From NCBI GenBank assembly GCA_963761705.1, contig CAVXHK010000001.1, positions 62,001 to 126,000 on the forward strand: a stretch of 64,000 nt of DNA. Direction: 5' to 3'. Below, one piece after another: positions 1 through 8,607 of this stretch (its first letter is position 1; each line of letters starts with the position of its first letter). The notes under the pieces were generated by a model that was not told the origin of the DNA, did not search any database, and saw only the letters and a program-made list of their open reading frames with translations. A program made the position numbers and the translations under genes. Source of the stretch: CAVVKW01 sp963761705. GTDB lineage: Bacteria; Verrucomicrobiota; Verrucomicrobiia; Chthoniobacterales; JAATET01.

Positions 1-2399
1 AGTGGCGTGAAGTCGTATTCTGAGTGGGCAAGCGACTTCTTTAGAGCCGCCTCGAAGCGTTTGATGTCGCGGTCGTCGTCGACCGGGGCGTGGGTGGAAT
101 CGGCGACGCGGAAGACGTCCAGTGCGAGGTTGTCGCCGCGGGTAAAAATGTCGGCACTGAGGATGTTGATGCGGGCCGCCACGAAAGCTCCGGCCACGCG
201 CTCGAGGAAGCGTTCGCGGTCCCAACCGCAGAGCCAGACCTCGGTGTGGCCCTGGAGCGGGCGGTGATTCCACTCGATGACGGGCGCGAGGGCCATGGAC
301 GGATCGGGATCGCGAAGGCGCTCAAAGAATTGGTGAAAGAGCCGAAGGTGGTTCGTGATGTCCTCCGCGGAGAACGCACGGAAGTAACGCTCCGGCATGT
401 AGTCGAACTGCGCTTCGATCTCCTCGGCAAACGGCTTCGGGAGGACTTTCGCGACCTCGGCCCGAACGGCTCCCCGATCCTCGGCGTCGGTGGCATTTTC
501 CCCAGGATCGCTCTCGAGAAAGCGGGCGGTCCGGCGGAACAAACTCCAGACGAGGCCCTCCTTCCAGTCGCTCCAATTTTCCCCGCTCGTCCCCATCCCA
601 TCGGCAACGGTGAGCAGCATGAGGGCGTCGAGATTGGCGCGATTTTGCACGATACCAGCGAACGTCGCGATGGTCGCGGGGTCTTCGAGATTTCGATTCT
701 GCGCCGTGTGCGAAAGGCTGTAGTGCGCGTCGACCAGCGTGATGAGCATCCGACGGCGCTCCGGCGAGAGCTGAAGGCGGCGGGCGACGCGGTGGGCGAG
801 CATGGCGCTCTCGTCCTCGTGGTGCTGGGTGTTGGCGGCTTTGCCCGTGTCGTGGAGCAGGATGGCGAGGTAGAGGATCGAGGGATCTTCGAGCTTCTGA
901 AAGAGCGAACGGTATCCAGAGAAACGCTTCTCCTCCGCGAAAAGAAGTTCGTCCAGCTTCTCGATGCAAACGAGCGTGTGCTCGTCCGCCGTGTAGCGGT
1001 GAAAAAACTCGTGCTGCACGAGGCACGTGAGCGCGCCGAACTCCGGGATGTAACGACCCAAGACGGCGAGATCGTGCATCGACCTGAGGACACCTCCGAC
1101 CTCGCCCTTGTGCGAAAGAATCGATAGGAAGATCTCCCGCCCGACGCGGGAGTATTGAAACGTCCGGTCGATCACCCGCGGGCGGCGACGAATGAGATCC
1201 GCCAGCTCGGCGCTGATGCGGAGCTTGCGCGTCTGCGCGTGTTGGAAGACGCGTAGAATGCGGAACGGGTCCTGGCGGAAAATCTCGCGATTTTGCGCGT
1301 CGAGCTGACCGCCGCTGCTCACGAAGCCGTCGAAGTTCTCCGTCGGAGCCGCCGCGTGAAAAAACGACAGCAAGCCAGACGGCTTCGGCATCGCGGCGAC
1401 CCGCATGCGCTCGAGTGCGGCGATGGTGAATTGATCGATGTCGCGCGCGTGACTGTAGTAGTCCCTCATGAACGCCTCGCAGCGACGGAGGATCGTCTTT
1501 TGAGGATAACGAAAAGCCGTCGCGATCTGTCCCTGAAGGCGCAGCGTCATCCCGTCGATGGCGCGCTCATTCTGGTAGTGCATCTCAGTGCGCACGCGGA
1601 GAATGAAATCGTAGGCCTTGTCGATGCGGCGTCGCTCGCTCTGCCGGAGAAACTCGCTCTCCGCGAGCTTCGCCATGCTCGGAATGCGTTGTTGGAAATT
1701 CGCGATCCAAAGCAGATTTTGGTAATCGCGCAGGCCGCCGCGCCCATTCTTCACGTTCGGCTCCTGCATGAAGACGGTGCCGCCGTATTTCTGCCGGTTC
1801 TCAACCTGGCTGGCGGTCCGCCAATCCACGTAAACCGCCTCTTTTCCCTGCACGCAGTCTCGCTCGAACCGATCGCGGAACTCGGTAAATAGTCCTCGCT
1901 CGCCCGTGAGAAACCGGCACTCCAGCATCGCCGTCTTCGTGAGCGGATCGCCATTTGCCTGCTCGATGGCCTGAGGGACCGAGCGCGTCGAGTGCCCGAC
2001 CTTGAACCCCAGATCCCAGAGCCCGGTAAGCGTCTCGCGAATCGTCGCCTCCAGCCGCGCCGTCGGCTTCCCCCGCGGCAGCAGGAACATGATGTCGACG
2101 TCGCTGAACGGATTCATCTCCCGCCGCCCGTAGCCACCGAAAGCCACCACCGCGACGCGGCCCATGTCGTCCGACGAAAACGTCTCGAACAGCTCCCGGA
2201 AGAGGATGTCGACCAAGTCGCTCCGCTGCCTCGCCACCTCGCGCCCTCCCCCGCCCGAGTTGTGCCACAGCTTGAGACGATGTTCCTCGACCTTGCGGAA
2301 TCGCTTGAAGATTCGGAGCCAATCACCCGGCTTCTTCCGCGCTTCCGCGGCGAGGTCCTTTGCCGACTTGGCGAGGATGCGTTCGCGTTGCGGGATCAT
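1..2399 (-). CDS. glnD: [Protein-PII] uridylyltransferase/uridylyl-removing enzyme, 3' end beyond window
   Basis: Bifunctional enzyme that adds or removes UMP on the PII nitrogen-signalling protein according to glutamine level. The frame is open from the ATG at 2399 to the window edge, about 800 residues of a family usually near 900, so only the C-terminus is missing. Visible in order: nucleotidyltransferase signature GGYGRREMNPFSDVDIMFL (from residue 88), QEPNVKNGRGGLRDYQNL of the central domain (about 215), HD-domain motifs HEFFHRYTADEHT (about 460) and LLHDTGKAANT (about 515), and a first ACT domain with FVAARINILSADIF (about 740). The second ACT domain would lie outside. I followed the frame through the whole stretch and saw no interruption. 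Confidence 0.95.
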   Translation of the reverse strand, partial: MIPQRERILAKSAKDLAAEARKKPGDWLRIFKRFRKVEEHRLKLWHNSGGGGREVARQRSDLVDILFRELFETFSSDDMGRVAVVAFGGYGRREMNPFSDVDIMFLLPRGKPTARLEATIRETLTGLWDLGFKVGHSTRSVPQAIEQANGDPLTKTAMLECRFLTGERGLFTEFRDRFERDCVQGKEAVYVDWRTASQVENRQKYGGTVFMQEPNVKNGRGGLRDYQNLLWIANFQQRIPSMAKLAESEFLRQSERRRIDKAYDFILRVRTEMHYQNERAIDGMTLRLQGQIATAFRYPQKTILRRCEAFMRDYYSHARDIDQFTIAALERMRVAAMPKPSGLLSFFHAAAPTENFDGFVSSGGQLDAQNREIFRQDPFRILRVFQHAQTRKLRISAELADLIRRRPRVIDRTFQYSRVGREIFLSILSHKGEVGGVLRSMHDLAVLGRYIPEFGALTCLVQHEFFHRYTADEHTLVCIEKLDELLFAEEKRFSGYRSLFQKLEDPSILYLAILLHDTGKAANTQHHEDESAMLAHRVARRLQLSPERRRMLITLVDAHYSLSHTAQNRNLEDPATIATFAGIVQNRANLDALMLLTVADGMGTSGENWSDWKEGLVWSLFRRTARFLESDPGENATDAEDRGAVRAEVAKVLPKPFAEEIEAQFDYMPERYFRAFSAEDITNHLRLFHQFFERLRDPDPSMALAPVIEWNHRPLQGHTEVWLCGWDRERFLERVAGAFVAARINILSADIFTRGDNLALDVFRVADSTHAPVDDDRDIKRFEAALKKSLAHSEYDFTP

Positions 2400-2624
2400 G
2401 ACCGGGATCGGAGGAAGGCTGAAAACATCGGAATCCGGTAGCTATACCCGACTCAACGGCAATCCCCAAGCGGCGAGCGGCGGGTCGGCCAGGTCCGGGA
2501 ACCGCGTCCCGAGAGAACCAAGCGAATCCCGCCCGCACCCAGCACGACACCAATTGCCCGACAACTCGCCGCAACGAATTCGTTCATTTTTTCGAGGAAG
2601 TTAGGGTAAATCCTGCCGCAGCCG

Positions 2625-2975
2625 ATGATGGACGACACGCCCGAAGTCAAGTGGAGCAATGCGTGGTGGGGATGGCTGCTGCTTGGTCTGATCACGCCAC
2701 CGATCCTGGCCTGCTGTGCTCTGGTCTCGTTTTGGAAGGGATCCGCCTACGCCATTGGTTTGCTGAAAAGCGAAATCAAGTTCGTCCCCGTCCTCGGCTT
2801 TCAAGCGGATCTGATGGCGCTCGCCTACCTCGGAGCTGCGATCGCCGCCTTCGCCTATGGCTACGCCAGACACAGCCCGCGCCTCTCGCAACGATACGAA
2901 GGGATCCTTTTGGCTGGCCTCGTCATCTGCGCCGTCGGGGTCGCGGGGTGCTCGGCGATTTTCTACACCGGATAA
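2625..2975 (+). CDS. Small membrane protein of unknown function
   Basis: 116 residues with three probable membrane segments: WWGWLLLGLITPPILACCAL (about 14-33), LMALAYLGAAIAAFAYGYA (about 63-81) and GILLAGLVICAVGVAGCSA (about 93-111). It begins with two adjacent ATG codons, so the start is uncertain by one residue, and no strong ribosome binding site is visible. It is divergent from glnD and convergent with the beta-mannosidase, whose stop lies 12 bases past its own. I do not recognise a family. The well-formed hydrophobic segments and the fit between two neighbours argue for a real gene. Confidence 0.6.
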   Translation: MMDDTPEVKWSNAWWGWLLLGLITPPILACCALVSFWKGSAYAIGLLKSEIKFVPVLGFQADLMALAYLGAAIAAFAYGYARHSPRLSQRYEGILLAGLVICAVGVAGCSAIFYTG

Positions 2976-2987
2976 ATGCGCGGCTCC

Positions 2988-5502
2988 TCAAGTGGACGCT
3001 CGCTGGCAATTGACGGACCGGAGGATCGCTGGTGCGGTCAACTCAGCGACCGAAAATTCCCGCCCGCCTCGGATCTCGAGAGTTGTCGATTCCCCCGGCA
3101 GCAAATTGACGAGTTGGCCGTCGACGCTGGCACCGGCGTCGAGCTTGTCCGCCAGTAAACACAGCTCCCGCAGGACGACGTGGCTCGTGATGATGAGACG
3201 TTGGACGTCGCCGTGTTGCGTCAGCTCCGCGTCGAAGTCCATCGTGGGATAATTGATGTCACGGTCGTCGCCGAAGAACCACCACGCTCGCTCGCCGCCG
3301 TCGACGTCCGCGACGAGGAACTCGCCCGCTTTTCCCGTCCAAGTCGCGGGCAGCGGGATCTTCGCGCTCCCGCGTGTCTCCATCGCGAAGGAATCAGTCA
3401 TTTCGTCGAGCAACTCGCCCGCCACCGTGAACCGGCGAATCGTCGCGCTCCCGCCCCACTCGAACGCATCATCGTTGTGGAAAGACAACGCCATCGCGCC
3501 GACCGGCTCACCGCTGGGCGTGAGTTCGGCGGGCATGAGGGTCGCGAGACGCGGACGGAAAAAACGCCGCGTCGCGTGCCAGAGCAACTTCGGTCGTCCG
3601 TCGCCGTCGAGGGCGGCCCAACTCGTGACGGGCCAGCAGTCGTTGAGCTGCCAGTAGAGCGCGCCCGAGCACCAGGGCGACAGGGCGCGGAACCACTCGC
3701 AGCCGAGGGTGAGGGCGCGGCATTGGTTGATCGAAGCGAGGAACCAAATGTCTTCGTAGGCCTCTGGCAGTTCGAAGGAATCCTGGATGCGCTCCAGCGC
3801 TTTCTCCTGCCCGCCGACTTGCTTGTTGTGATGCAGCGAAATCTCCGAGAGCCAGTCGCGGTCGGGATCGACCATTGAGCGCTCAATCGTCGGCCAGGTT
3901 GGTGGCCCTTGGTAGCCAAACTCGCTCGCAAAACGGGGGAAATGCCCGAGGTAGTTGCGAGCGTCACCGGTGCCGTTCCAAACGTCCCAGATGTGGCGGT
4001 TGCCGTATTCGTTGAGGTTCGGATGGCGGTCCATCGAGCCGGAATATGGGCTGCCTGGCCAGAAGGGGCGCGATGGATCGATCTCCGCCACCGCGCTCGG
4101 AAATACGTCGAGGTAGTAGCCGAGGCCCCACGTCCGCTCGCCGTCCGTGCGGACTTTGACCCAGTGGTCACCCCAGTCGAACACCGCCCAGATGTTTTCG
4201 TTGCAGCCGTTCCACAGCACGAGGGCTGGGTGGCGGGCGAGTCGCGCGACGTTGTCGCGAGCCTCGGCTGCCACGAGGGAGCGGAGCGGTTCCTCCTCGG
4301 AGTAACACGCGCACGCCATGCAGAAATCCTGCCAGACCAGCATCCCGCGCTCGGCGCAGATCTCGTAGAACGCGTCGTCTTCGTAGAGCCCGCCGCCCCA
4401 CACGCGCAGCATGTTCATCTCGGCGGCGAGCGCCTGCTCGATCCGCGCGCGATAGCGATCCGGCGTGACGCGGTGCGGGAAGCAATCGTCAGGAATCCAG
4501 TTCGCGCCTTTGCAAAAAACGCGAACGCCATTGATCTCCAGATGAAAAGTCTCTCCCCGCCCGAGACCGGGAGTCTCGCTTTCATCGGGGGCCGTGATGA
4601 GTGCCGTTGTCCGCAGGCCGATCCGGTGCTCGCGGTGGTCCAAGGTCCCGCCGCCAGAGTCAAGCAACTCCACCTCCAGCCGGTAGAGCGGTTGCGGGCC
4701 GTAGCCGGTCGGCCACCAGAGTTCCGGGTCGTCCACGACCAGCTCGCCGGCTGGACCTTCGGCAACCAATTCGCCCGACGGATCGAAGAGCCGAGCGCGG
4801 GTCTCCGCCGCCCCGCCCGCAACGTCGACGCGCAGGTCGACGACCGCCCGCGCGGCATCCGCCCGCGTCACGAGCGGGCGAACCTCCGTGATTCGCGCCG
4901 TCGACCAGGCCTCCAACCGCGCCGGACGCCAGATGCCCGACGTGATGAGCTGCGGACCCCAGTCCCAACCGAAGTTGCAGGACATCTTGCGGATCATGTT
5001 GTGCGGGAGCGGCGGATTCGCCGCCGGACCCTGATACAGGATCGACCCGAGGCGCTCTTCCATCGCCAGCGCGTAGCGCGTCGGGGACGCGAAGCGAACT
5101 TCCAGCTCGTTCTCTCGCGCCCGCAGCGCCGCCTTCACGTCGAATCGATGGCGGCAATGCATGTTCGCCGCCTCGCCGACCAGCTGGCCGTTGACGAAGA
5201 CACTCGCCACCGTGTCGAGTCCGTCGAACGCGAGCCTCGACGTGATCCTCCGCCAGGGTCGTCTCAGCGACATCGAGCGTCGTGCGATAGGACCAATCGC
5301 AAAAGCCGATCCACCGCGCCTGCAGTTCGTTCAGCTCGACGTAGGGATCGGGAATGAGATCCGCCGCGAGCAGATCGGTGTGGACGCAGCCCGGCACCGT
5401 CGCCGGGATGGCCCGGTCGCGAACGGCGGCGGGTGCTTCGGTGTCGGTCGGGACGTGATCGAGGTGGAGGGTCCAGTCGGGGGGAAGAGAAACGGCGGTC
5501 AT
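2988..5502 (-). pseudogene. Beta-mannosidase (GH2), split by one frameshift
   Basis: Glycoside hydrolase family 2 enzyme expected to release mannose from the non-reducing end of beta-mannosides. The N-terminus (from the ATG at 5502, with WTLHLDHVPTDTEAPAAVRD and VPGCVHTDLLAADLIPDPY) is in one frame, and everything after about residue 85 is in another. The join is near 5235-5250, where LAEDHV in the first frame should run directly into RLAFDGLDTVASVFVNGQLV in the second; removing one base restores this. The downstream part keeps the acid/base region WNGCNENIW and the nucleophile region FASEFGYQGPP. Combined length is about 837 residues, normal for the family. Either an assembly indel or a true null allele. 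There is no signal peptide, so it would act in the cytoplasm. Confidence 0.85.
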
Positions 5503-5770
5503 TGCGCGGGCTGTTATAGACTAGCGTCGATTCGGGCGGCAAGCGCTGGAGCACAATCAGCTCGTCCTCGGGCGGCGCATGGGGAGACGCTGAAAAACGG
5601 CTCGTGAATCGCGGGTTGTCCCCATGGTGATCACTCGTAACGAGCTGGATATCTGAGCTGATCCGATCCACGAGCACCCGCCTCGGAGCATGAAAACCAC
5701 GCGCATTTCAAGGACGGCGAATACCTGGGAATGCAATTCGATCCAGGGAGTAAGGCAGTCTCCAGCGGAG

Positions 5771-6772
5771 CTACCGGCCGGATCCGGCGCGGATGACGAT
5801 CTCGACGCGGCGGTTGATTTGTTGCGCTTCGATGGAGCCGGACGACGGGGCGATGAGGCGCGACGAGCCGTAGCCACGAGTCTGGACGCGGCGGGGGTCG
5901 ACGCCCATCTCGCGGACGAGCCACGCTTTCACGGTGTCGGCACGGTCGCTGCTGAGTTGCCGGTTGTAGGCGTCGCTGCCGAACGAGTCGGTGTGGCCTT
6001 CGATGATGAACGACGCCTCGGCGTTGCGTTGCACGAGGAGACCGAGCTTACGGAGGCTCGCGAGAGCGCCGGACTGGAGGACGTAGCTGTCGTAGTCGTA
6101 GAGCAAGTCCGCCGGCATCAGGATTGGCGCGGTCTCGTTGGTCAACGGGCCCGTGTCTGCGAGAAGGTCGTCGAGGTTGCTGAACCCTGGCGTCGCCGAC
6201 CCCGCGGACGCGCCGTCCGGCACGCGGATGGCTCCCGACGCGACGCCGGGGGCGCTCAGCTCGAGGAGCGGGCGACCGGAGACTTCGGGTTTGTCGGGGA
6301 TGAGGTCTTCGTTGAGCGAATCGAGATCGTTGATCACCGAGCGCGCACCGCTTTTTTCCGCGGACTCGATCGTGTTGGCAAGGGTCGTGGCTTCGACTTT
6401 GGGTGTCTCGGCGAGCATGGGATTGTCAATGGCTGGGGCGGTCGGCGTGGCCCGAGCTTCGCCCATGAGGGTCTCGAACGAGACGGATTCCTCGGGCGGC
6501 TTGACGGCGGAAGGCGACTGGGCCCGCTGGGCTTTCTCGTCGAGGGCAGGTTCGAGCAGCTTCGGATCGATCTCGACGCGCTCGAGCTGGAACTTGAGCG
6601 GCACCATTTCTTCGTAGTAGGAGTCGCTGAACGGCTCGATGGGGTAGGTGCGCGCCCACAGATAAAACCCGATGTGGACGAGCGCCGACATGAGCAACGC
6701 CGGCAGAATCCAGCGGGCGAACCCGGTGGGTTCGTCGTCGAATAATTCGTAATCGTCGGTGGCGTGATCCAT
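5771..6772 (-). CDS. Membrane-anchored OmpA/MotB-domain protein
   Basis: About 333 residues from the ATG at 6772 (a longer frame begins at 6826). A short acidic cytoplasmic N-terminus leads into one membrane segment (WILPALLMSALVHIGFYLWA, about residues 21-40), then a long low-complexity periplasmic stretch. The C-terminal 120 residues form an OmpA-like peptidoglycan-binding domain with FIIEGHTDSFGSDAYNRQLS, RGYGSSRLIAPSSG and the closing NRRVEIVI. The inner-membrane anchor and linker recall TonB- or MotB-like proteins rather than a beta-barrel OmpA, so it probably ties the inner membrane to the wall. It is divergent from the DUF2062 gene across a 90-base gap. The true partner is not visible. 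Confidence 0.75.
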   Translation of the reverse strand: MDHATDDYELFDDEPTGFARWILPALLMSALVHIGFYLWARTYPIEPFSDSYYEEMVPLKFQLERVEIDPKLLEPALDEKAQRAQSPSAVKPPEESVSFETLMGEARATPTAPAIDNPMLAETPKVEATTLANTIESAEKSGARSVINDLDSLNEDLIPDKPEVSGRPLLELSAPGVASGAIRVPDGASAGSATPGFSNLDDLLADTGPLTNETAPILMPADLLYDYDSYVLQSGALASLRKLGLLVQRNAEASFIIEGHTDSFGSDAYNRQLSSDRADTVKAWLVREMGVDPRRVQTRGYGSSRLIAPSSGSIEAQQINRRVEIVIRAGSGR

Positions 6773-6825
6773 CTCGTGGGCTGCCAAGATATCGGTTGGA
6801 GCTTGAATTTCAATGAGGGGAATCA

Positions 6826-6899
6826 CCCGCCAAACCCGCGACCCGTCGCGAATGGAATTTCAATGAATCGGTTTCGCGTACGTTCGCGGGTTTGGCGGG
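6826..6899. repeat. 16-bp perfect inverted repeat spanning the start of the DUF2062 gene
   Basis: The arms are CCCGCCAAACCCGCGA at 6826-6841 and its exact reverse complement at 6884-6899. The right arm lies inside the first codons of the DUF2062 gene and the loop holds that gene's ATG (6863). A 12-base direct repeat GAATTTCAATGA also occurs in this region, near 6805 and 6855. A transcript could fold the start region into a hairpin, or the site could be a protein-binding palindrome between the divergent genes. Confidence 0.6.
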
Positions 6900-7435
6900 C
6901 CAAGCATTCCGCGCTGGAAAAGATTCCGCGAGCGCGCTACCGGAGCTCGGTGAGCATCGATCTCCCCGGCCTCGTCAAGAAACACGTCCGCTCCCTGCTG
7001 GAACTCCGCGACACGCCGCACGCCATCGCGGGCGGCGTCGCCATCGGCATTTTCTTTGGCTTCATCCCGCTCTACGGACTCAAGACGCTGCTCTGCCTCG
7101 GGACCGCGTGGCTGGGGCGCTGCAGCAAACTCGCGGCCATCGTCGTCGTCTCGCTCTACGACGTCCTTGCGCCGGTCCTCCCGTTCCTAATGCGGCTGCA
7201 ATACGACGTCGGCTACTGGCTCCTGAGTCACCCGCACCACCTGCCCGCCAAACTCGAAGGCCATCACCTGAAGTTTGAGGACATGCTGAATTGGACGACG
7301 TTTTTCGACGTCGGCTTGCCGATCCTGGTCGGCTCGATCGTCATCGCGGTCCCCTTCACCGCGATCGGCTACGTGGGGACTTACGCGATTGCCGCCCGGC
7401 GCGATTCGGGTCGGCAGCTCTCTTCGGCGGCGTGA
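6863..7435 (+). CDS. DUF2062 domain membrane protein
   Basis: About 190 residues. The family core is plain: RDTPHAIAGGVAIGIFFGF, then PLYGLKTLLCLGTAWLGRCSK and a later membrane hairpin around VGLPILVGSIVIAVPFTAIG. DUF2062 proteins are small integral membrane proteins of unsettled function, sometimes found fused or close to glycosyltransferases; nothing here narrows the role. The ATG at 6863 is chosen because upstream in-frame sequence is low-complexity and overlaps the divergent OmpA gene. The start lies in the loop of a 16-bp inverted repeat (6826-6899), so translation could be structure-sensitive. Confidence 0.75.
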   Translation: MNRFRVRSRVWRAKHSALEKIPRARYRSSVSIDLPGLVKKHVRSLLELRDTPHAIAGGVAIGIFFGFIPLYGLKTLLCLGTAWLGRCSKLAAIVVVSLYDVLAPVLPFLMRLQYDVGYWLLSHPHHLPAKLEGHHLKFEDMLNWTTFFDVGLPILVGSIVIAVPFTAIGYVGTYAIAARRDSGRQLSSAA

Positions 7436-7596
7436 GGGGATTCGTTGAACGGGAGGTATCGAAGGAAACAACCGGCTGAAAATCCCCAGTCGGCCCAGCG
7501 TAATCTTCGCTTCCTTCGTTACCGTCCGTCCGAACCGCATGTCGTCCGAACCGCATTGCCTTCTGCGTTGCGACTGGTAAGGTCCCCGCCCCGATT

Positions 7597-8475
7597 ATGA
7601 GCGAAAAGAAACTGACCATCGGACTGCCGTCCGGGAGCCTCTTTGATGCGACGATGTCGCTTTTTGCGAAGGCGGGTTACAACATTTCCGGAGCAAAGCG
7701 CTCGTACAAGCCATCCGTTGACGATCCGGAGTTGGAAATCCGCCTCCTGCGCGCTCAAGAAATGAGCCGTTACGTCGAGGATGGATTTCTCGACTGCGGC
7801 ATTACCGGCAAGGATTGGGTCGCCGAAAACGACTCGGACGTCGAAGCGCTCTTCGAGCTTCCTTACAGCAAAGTGAGCGCAAATCCGACGCGATGGGTGC
7901 TCGTCGTTCCGGAGGATTCGCCGATCAAACGCGTTGCCGACCTGGCGGGTAAGCGCGTGGCGACCGAAGCCGTCGGGATCACCAAGCGGTTCTTCGAGAA
8001 GCACGGCGTCGACGTGAAGGTGGAGTTCTCGTGGGGTGCGACGGAGGTGAAGGTGCCGGATCTCGTGGACGCGATTGTCGACATCACGGAGACGGGAAAT
8101 TCATTGCGGGCGAACAAGCTGCGGGTCGTCGCCACGCTCATGGAGTCGTTCCCGGTCTTTATCGCGAACCACGCCGCGAAGGCTGACGACTGGAAGCGGG
8201 AGAAGATGGCGACGCTGCAATTACTGATCGAAGGGGCGTTGACGGCTCGGGATTTGGTCGGGCTGAAGATGAACCTGCCGAAAGATTCGTTACAGAATTT
8301 ACTTGAGGCCTTGCCCGCCCTGCGGAATCCTACAGTTTCGCCCCTAGCTCACGACGGATGGGTGGCGGTGGAAACGGTAATCGATGAGAAGACCGTCCGG
8401 GAGATCATCCCCAAGCTCAAGGCTTTGGGTGCCGAAGGAATCATCGAATATCCTCTTAACAAAGTGGTCTATTAA
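7597..8475 (+). CDS. hisG: ATP phosphoribosyltransferase, long form
   Basis: Catalyses the first step of histidine synthesis, joining ATP and PRPP. 292 residues, the length of the long HisG form that has a C-terminal regulatory (ACT-like) domain and needs no HisZ. Recognised from LTIGLPSGSLFDATMSLFAKAG at the N-terminus, DCGITGKDWV, the PRPP-loop region VDAIVDITETGNSLRANKL, and the C-terminal LAHDGWVAVETVIDEKTVRE. It stands alone here, without other his genes, and is followed after 11 bases by the small ribosomal protein gene. The 160 bases upstream hold a short direct repeat (GTCCGAACCGCAT twice, near 7533 and 7548) and no gene. Confidence 0.95.
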   Translation: MSEKKLTIGLPSGSLFDATMSLFAKAGYNISGAKRSYKPSVDDPELEIRLLRAQEMSRYVEDGFLDCGITGKDWVAENDSDVEALFELPYSKVSANPTRWVLVVPEDSPIKRVADLAGKRVATEAVGITKRFFEKHGVDVKVEFSWGATEVKVPDLVDAIVDITETGNSLRANKLRVVATLMESFPVFIANHAAKADDWKREKMATLQLLIEGALTARDLVGLKMNLPKDSLQNLLEALPALRNPTVSPLAHDGWVAVETVIDEKTVREIIPKLKALGAEGIIEYPLNKVVY

Positions 8476-8486
8476 TCAATATCGAC

Positions 8487-8591
8487 ATGGGTTCGCTCAA
8501 AAAAACACGTAAGTCCAAGATTGCGAAGCACAAGCGTCGCAAACGCATGAAAGCCAATCGCCACAAGAAGCGGTTGCGCTACAAGTCTTAA
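8487..8591 (+). CDS. bS22/AURKAIP1-COX24-like small ribosomal protein, 34 residues
   Basis: The frame reads MGSLKKTRKSKIAKHKRRKR then MKANRHKKRLRYKS and stops at TAA 8589-8591. The very basic sequence with KIAKHKRRKRMKxxRHKKR matches the AURKAIP1/COX24-type domain, whose bacterial members are tiny 30S-associated proteins. It lies 11 bases behind hisG and 16 bases before the TPR gene on the same strand, so it is probably cotranscribed with them. It is short enough to be missed by most length cut-offs. The call rests on composition and motif similarity. Confidence 0.85.
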   Translation: MGSLKKTRKSKIAKHKRRKRMKANRHKKRLRYKS

Positions 8592-8607
8592 GGACTACAG
8601 TCCCCGC

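Noticed and set aside
90..1127. 345-residue + strand frame at the left edge
   Set aside because: Antisense to glnD, whose HD and ACT motifs read cleanly through this region.
3909..5357. 482-residue + strand frame antisense to the beta-mannosidase
   Set aside because: No domains, and the opposite strand carries conserved GH2 catalytic motifs.
7533..7562. Short direct repeat GTCCGAACCGCAT x2 upstream of hisG
   Set aside because: Two copies only, no palindrome and no link to a promoter that I can see; likely chance duplication.
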